This document shows positions 6,637-7,243 of a stretch of 7,243 nt of DNA, piece after piece. The DNA lies in assembly GCA_024643945.1 (NCBI GenBank), contig JAHELX010000312.1, positions 1 to 7,243 on the forward strand, given 5' to 3'. A model generated the notes under the pieces. That model searched no databases and was not told where the DNA came from. It saw nothing but the letters and a program-made list of their open reading frames with translations. Numbering within the stretch: the stretch's first letter is position 1; each line of letters opens with the position of its first letter. This stretch comes from Anaerolineales bacterium (lineage in GTDB: Bacteria; Chloroflexota; Anaerolineae; 4572-78; NAK82). A program made the position numbers and the translations under genes.

Positions 6637-7086
6637 TTACTCCTGCACCGCATCACCTGGTTCAGTTGTTTCAACTGCTGCGGGAGGAGGAATGTGTTTA
6701 GACTCTTCCGAAGCCGTTCCAAAAGCTCCTCGCACATTGGGCGTCAACAGGTAGATGAAGATAATCACCGAAAGGGTGCTGCCCCACATAGCGGACCAGA
6801 ACGATGCACCATCGATCAAATTGATGATCACGCCGATCACAGTGATGCCCGTGGCGACCAACCCCAGATACCAGGCCCAGGAGCGCAAGTTGAAAGCCCC
6901 GTAGGCGAAGATCAACTGCAATACTGGCCCGAGGATCAAAAAGATTCCGGCAATGACCCCGATGGTGCCCAGGATCGGCCCTAGAAAGGTGCTGCCCGTA
7001 AAGACCAGGGTAGGCCAGCATAAACCAAATAAACCACTGATCAGAGCCAAAACTGCGATTACCGTAATGCCAAATGGTCGTTTCAT
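6637..7086 (-). CDS. Small multi-pass membrane protein of unknown function, 149 residues
   Basis: I do not recognise a named family with certainty. The protein starts MKRPFGITVIAVLALISGLF, the 'K-R-P-x-G-x-T-x-x-A-V-L' opening common to small uncharacterised bacterial membrane proteins. About four hydrophobic segments are visible: residues 6-24, a long glycine-rich one at 33-63, 70-92 and 98-115. Between them lie FNLRSWAWY and NLIDGASFW. A fourth-helix exit of the type 'Y-L-L-T-P-N-V-R-G-A-F-G' (112-123) is also typical of such proteins. The tail (124-149) is hydrophilic and rich in Pro, Glu and Thr. The ATG at 7086-7084 has AAGGAG at 7094-7099, seven bases upstream. It is the first complete gene in transcription order and could head the operon. 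Its link to the downstream LURP gene is by proximity only. Confidence 0.8.
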   Translation of the reverse strand: MKRPFGITVIAVLALISGLFGLCWPTLVFTGSTFLGPILGTIGVIAGIFLILGPVLQLIFAYGAFNLRSWAWYLGLVATGITVIGVIINLIDGASFWSAMWGSTLSVIIFIYLLTPNVRGAFGTASEESKHIPPPAAVETTEPGDAVQE

Positions 7087-7243
7087 TTTATAACTCCTTG
7101 TATGATATATAGTAGACGAGACCTAATTCGAACCGGCCTGCAGCACGGGTGGGTCAGGGCCTTGGTTGGCTGCGGCTTCATATCTGCAACTCAGTTCAAG
7201 CATCGTCCTGCTCTGAAGGTTCATTCTCCACGCATGTCGGCAG
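7087..7243. other. Leader or intergenic stretch, no firm gene
   Basis: No convincing gene is seen here. On the minus strand a frame ending LPTCVENEPSEQDDA then stop (stop near 7198-7196) could be the tail of an upstream gene, but it is too short to judge. A second frame stays open for about 39 codons without a family signature. An AT-rich patch (7100-7113, ATATAT core) just before the ribosome binding site of the membrane protein gene could include a -10 element, but no matching -35 box at proper spacing stands out. Confidence 0.3.

Noticed and set aside
7121..7140. GGTTCGAATT on the minus strand, resembling a tRNA T-loop
   Set aside because: The flanking bases do not form a 5-bp T-stem and no acceptor or anticodon arm can be placed around it.

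Overview
The window reads as bacterial DNA, moderately GC-rich, with every supportable gene on the minus strand. Most genes have clear AGGAG-type ribosome binding sites and gaps of under about 100 bases, so the block looks like one long operon or two short ones, transcribed from right to left. No rRNA, tRNA, CRISPR array or mobile-element gene is visible. The host cannot be named from this sequence. The mix of a large AtsD-like sulfatase, soluble DUF1254/DUF1214 proteins, a LURP-one-related protein and a small four-helix membrane protein would suit an environmental Chloroflexota or Actinobacteria-like genome, but that is a weak inference.

In transcription order the layout is as follows. Positions 7243-7087 are a leader or intergenic stretch with nothing firm except an AT-rich patch before the first gene. 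Positions 7086-6637 encode a small integral membrane protein with a Pro/Glu-rich tail. Positions 6559-6011 encode a LURP-one-related (tubby-like fold) protein. Positions 6014-5513 hold a wrecked third member of the DUF1254/DUF1214 family, with its pieces in the wrong order: the C-terminal DUF1214 piece comes first and a central DUF1254-linker piece follows in another frame. Positions 5500-4094 and 4025-2631 encode two intact, mutually diverged DUF1254/DUF1214 proteins. Positions 2600-243 encode a 785-residue formylglycine-type arylsulfatase. A perfect 13-bp inverted repeat at 190-227 precedes the start of a bile acid:sodium symporter (BASS) family transporter, which runs off the left edge.

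A working idea for the left half is that the BASS carrier imports an organic anion, possibly a sulfate ester, and the signal-peptide-less sulfatase removes the sulfate in the cytoplasm. The two DUF1254/DUF1214 proteins also lack export signals, so they could act in the same compartment on the same compound. This rests on gene order, the apparent absence of signal peptides and family knowledge; no substrate can be read from the sequence. The formylglycine-generating enzyme the sulfatase needs is not in the window.

The most unusual item is the permuted pseudogene at 5513-6014. Its outer ends coincide with the end of the LURP gene and the ribosome binding site of the next DUF1254 gene. The neighbouring paralogues also differ visibly in codon choice, which suggests that this family has been gained, duplicated and broken repeatedly here.
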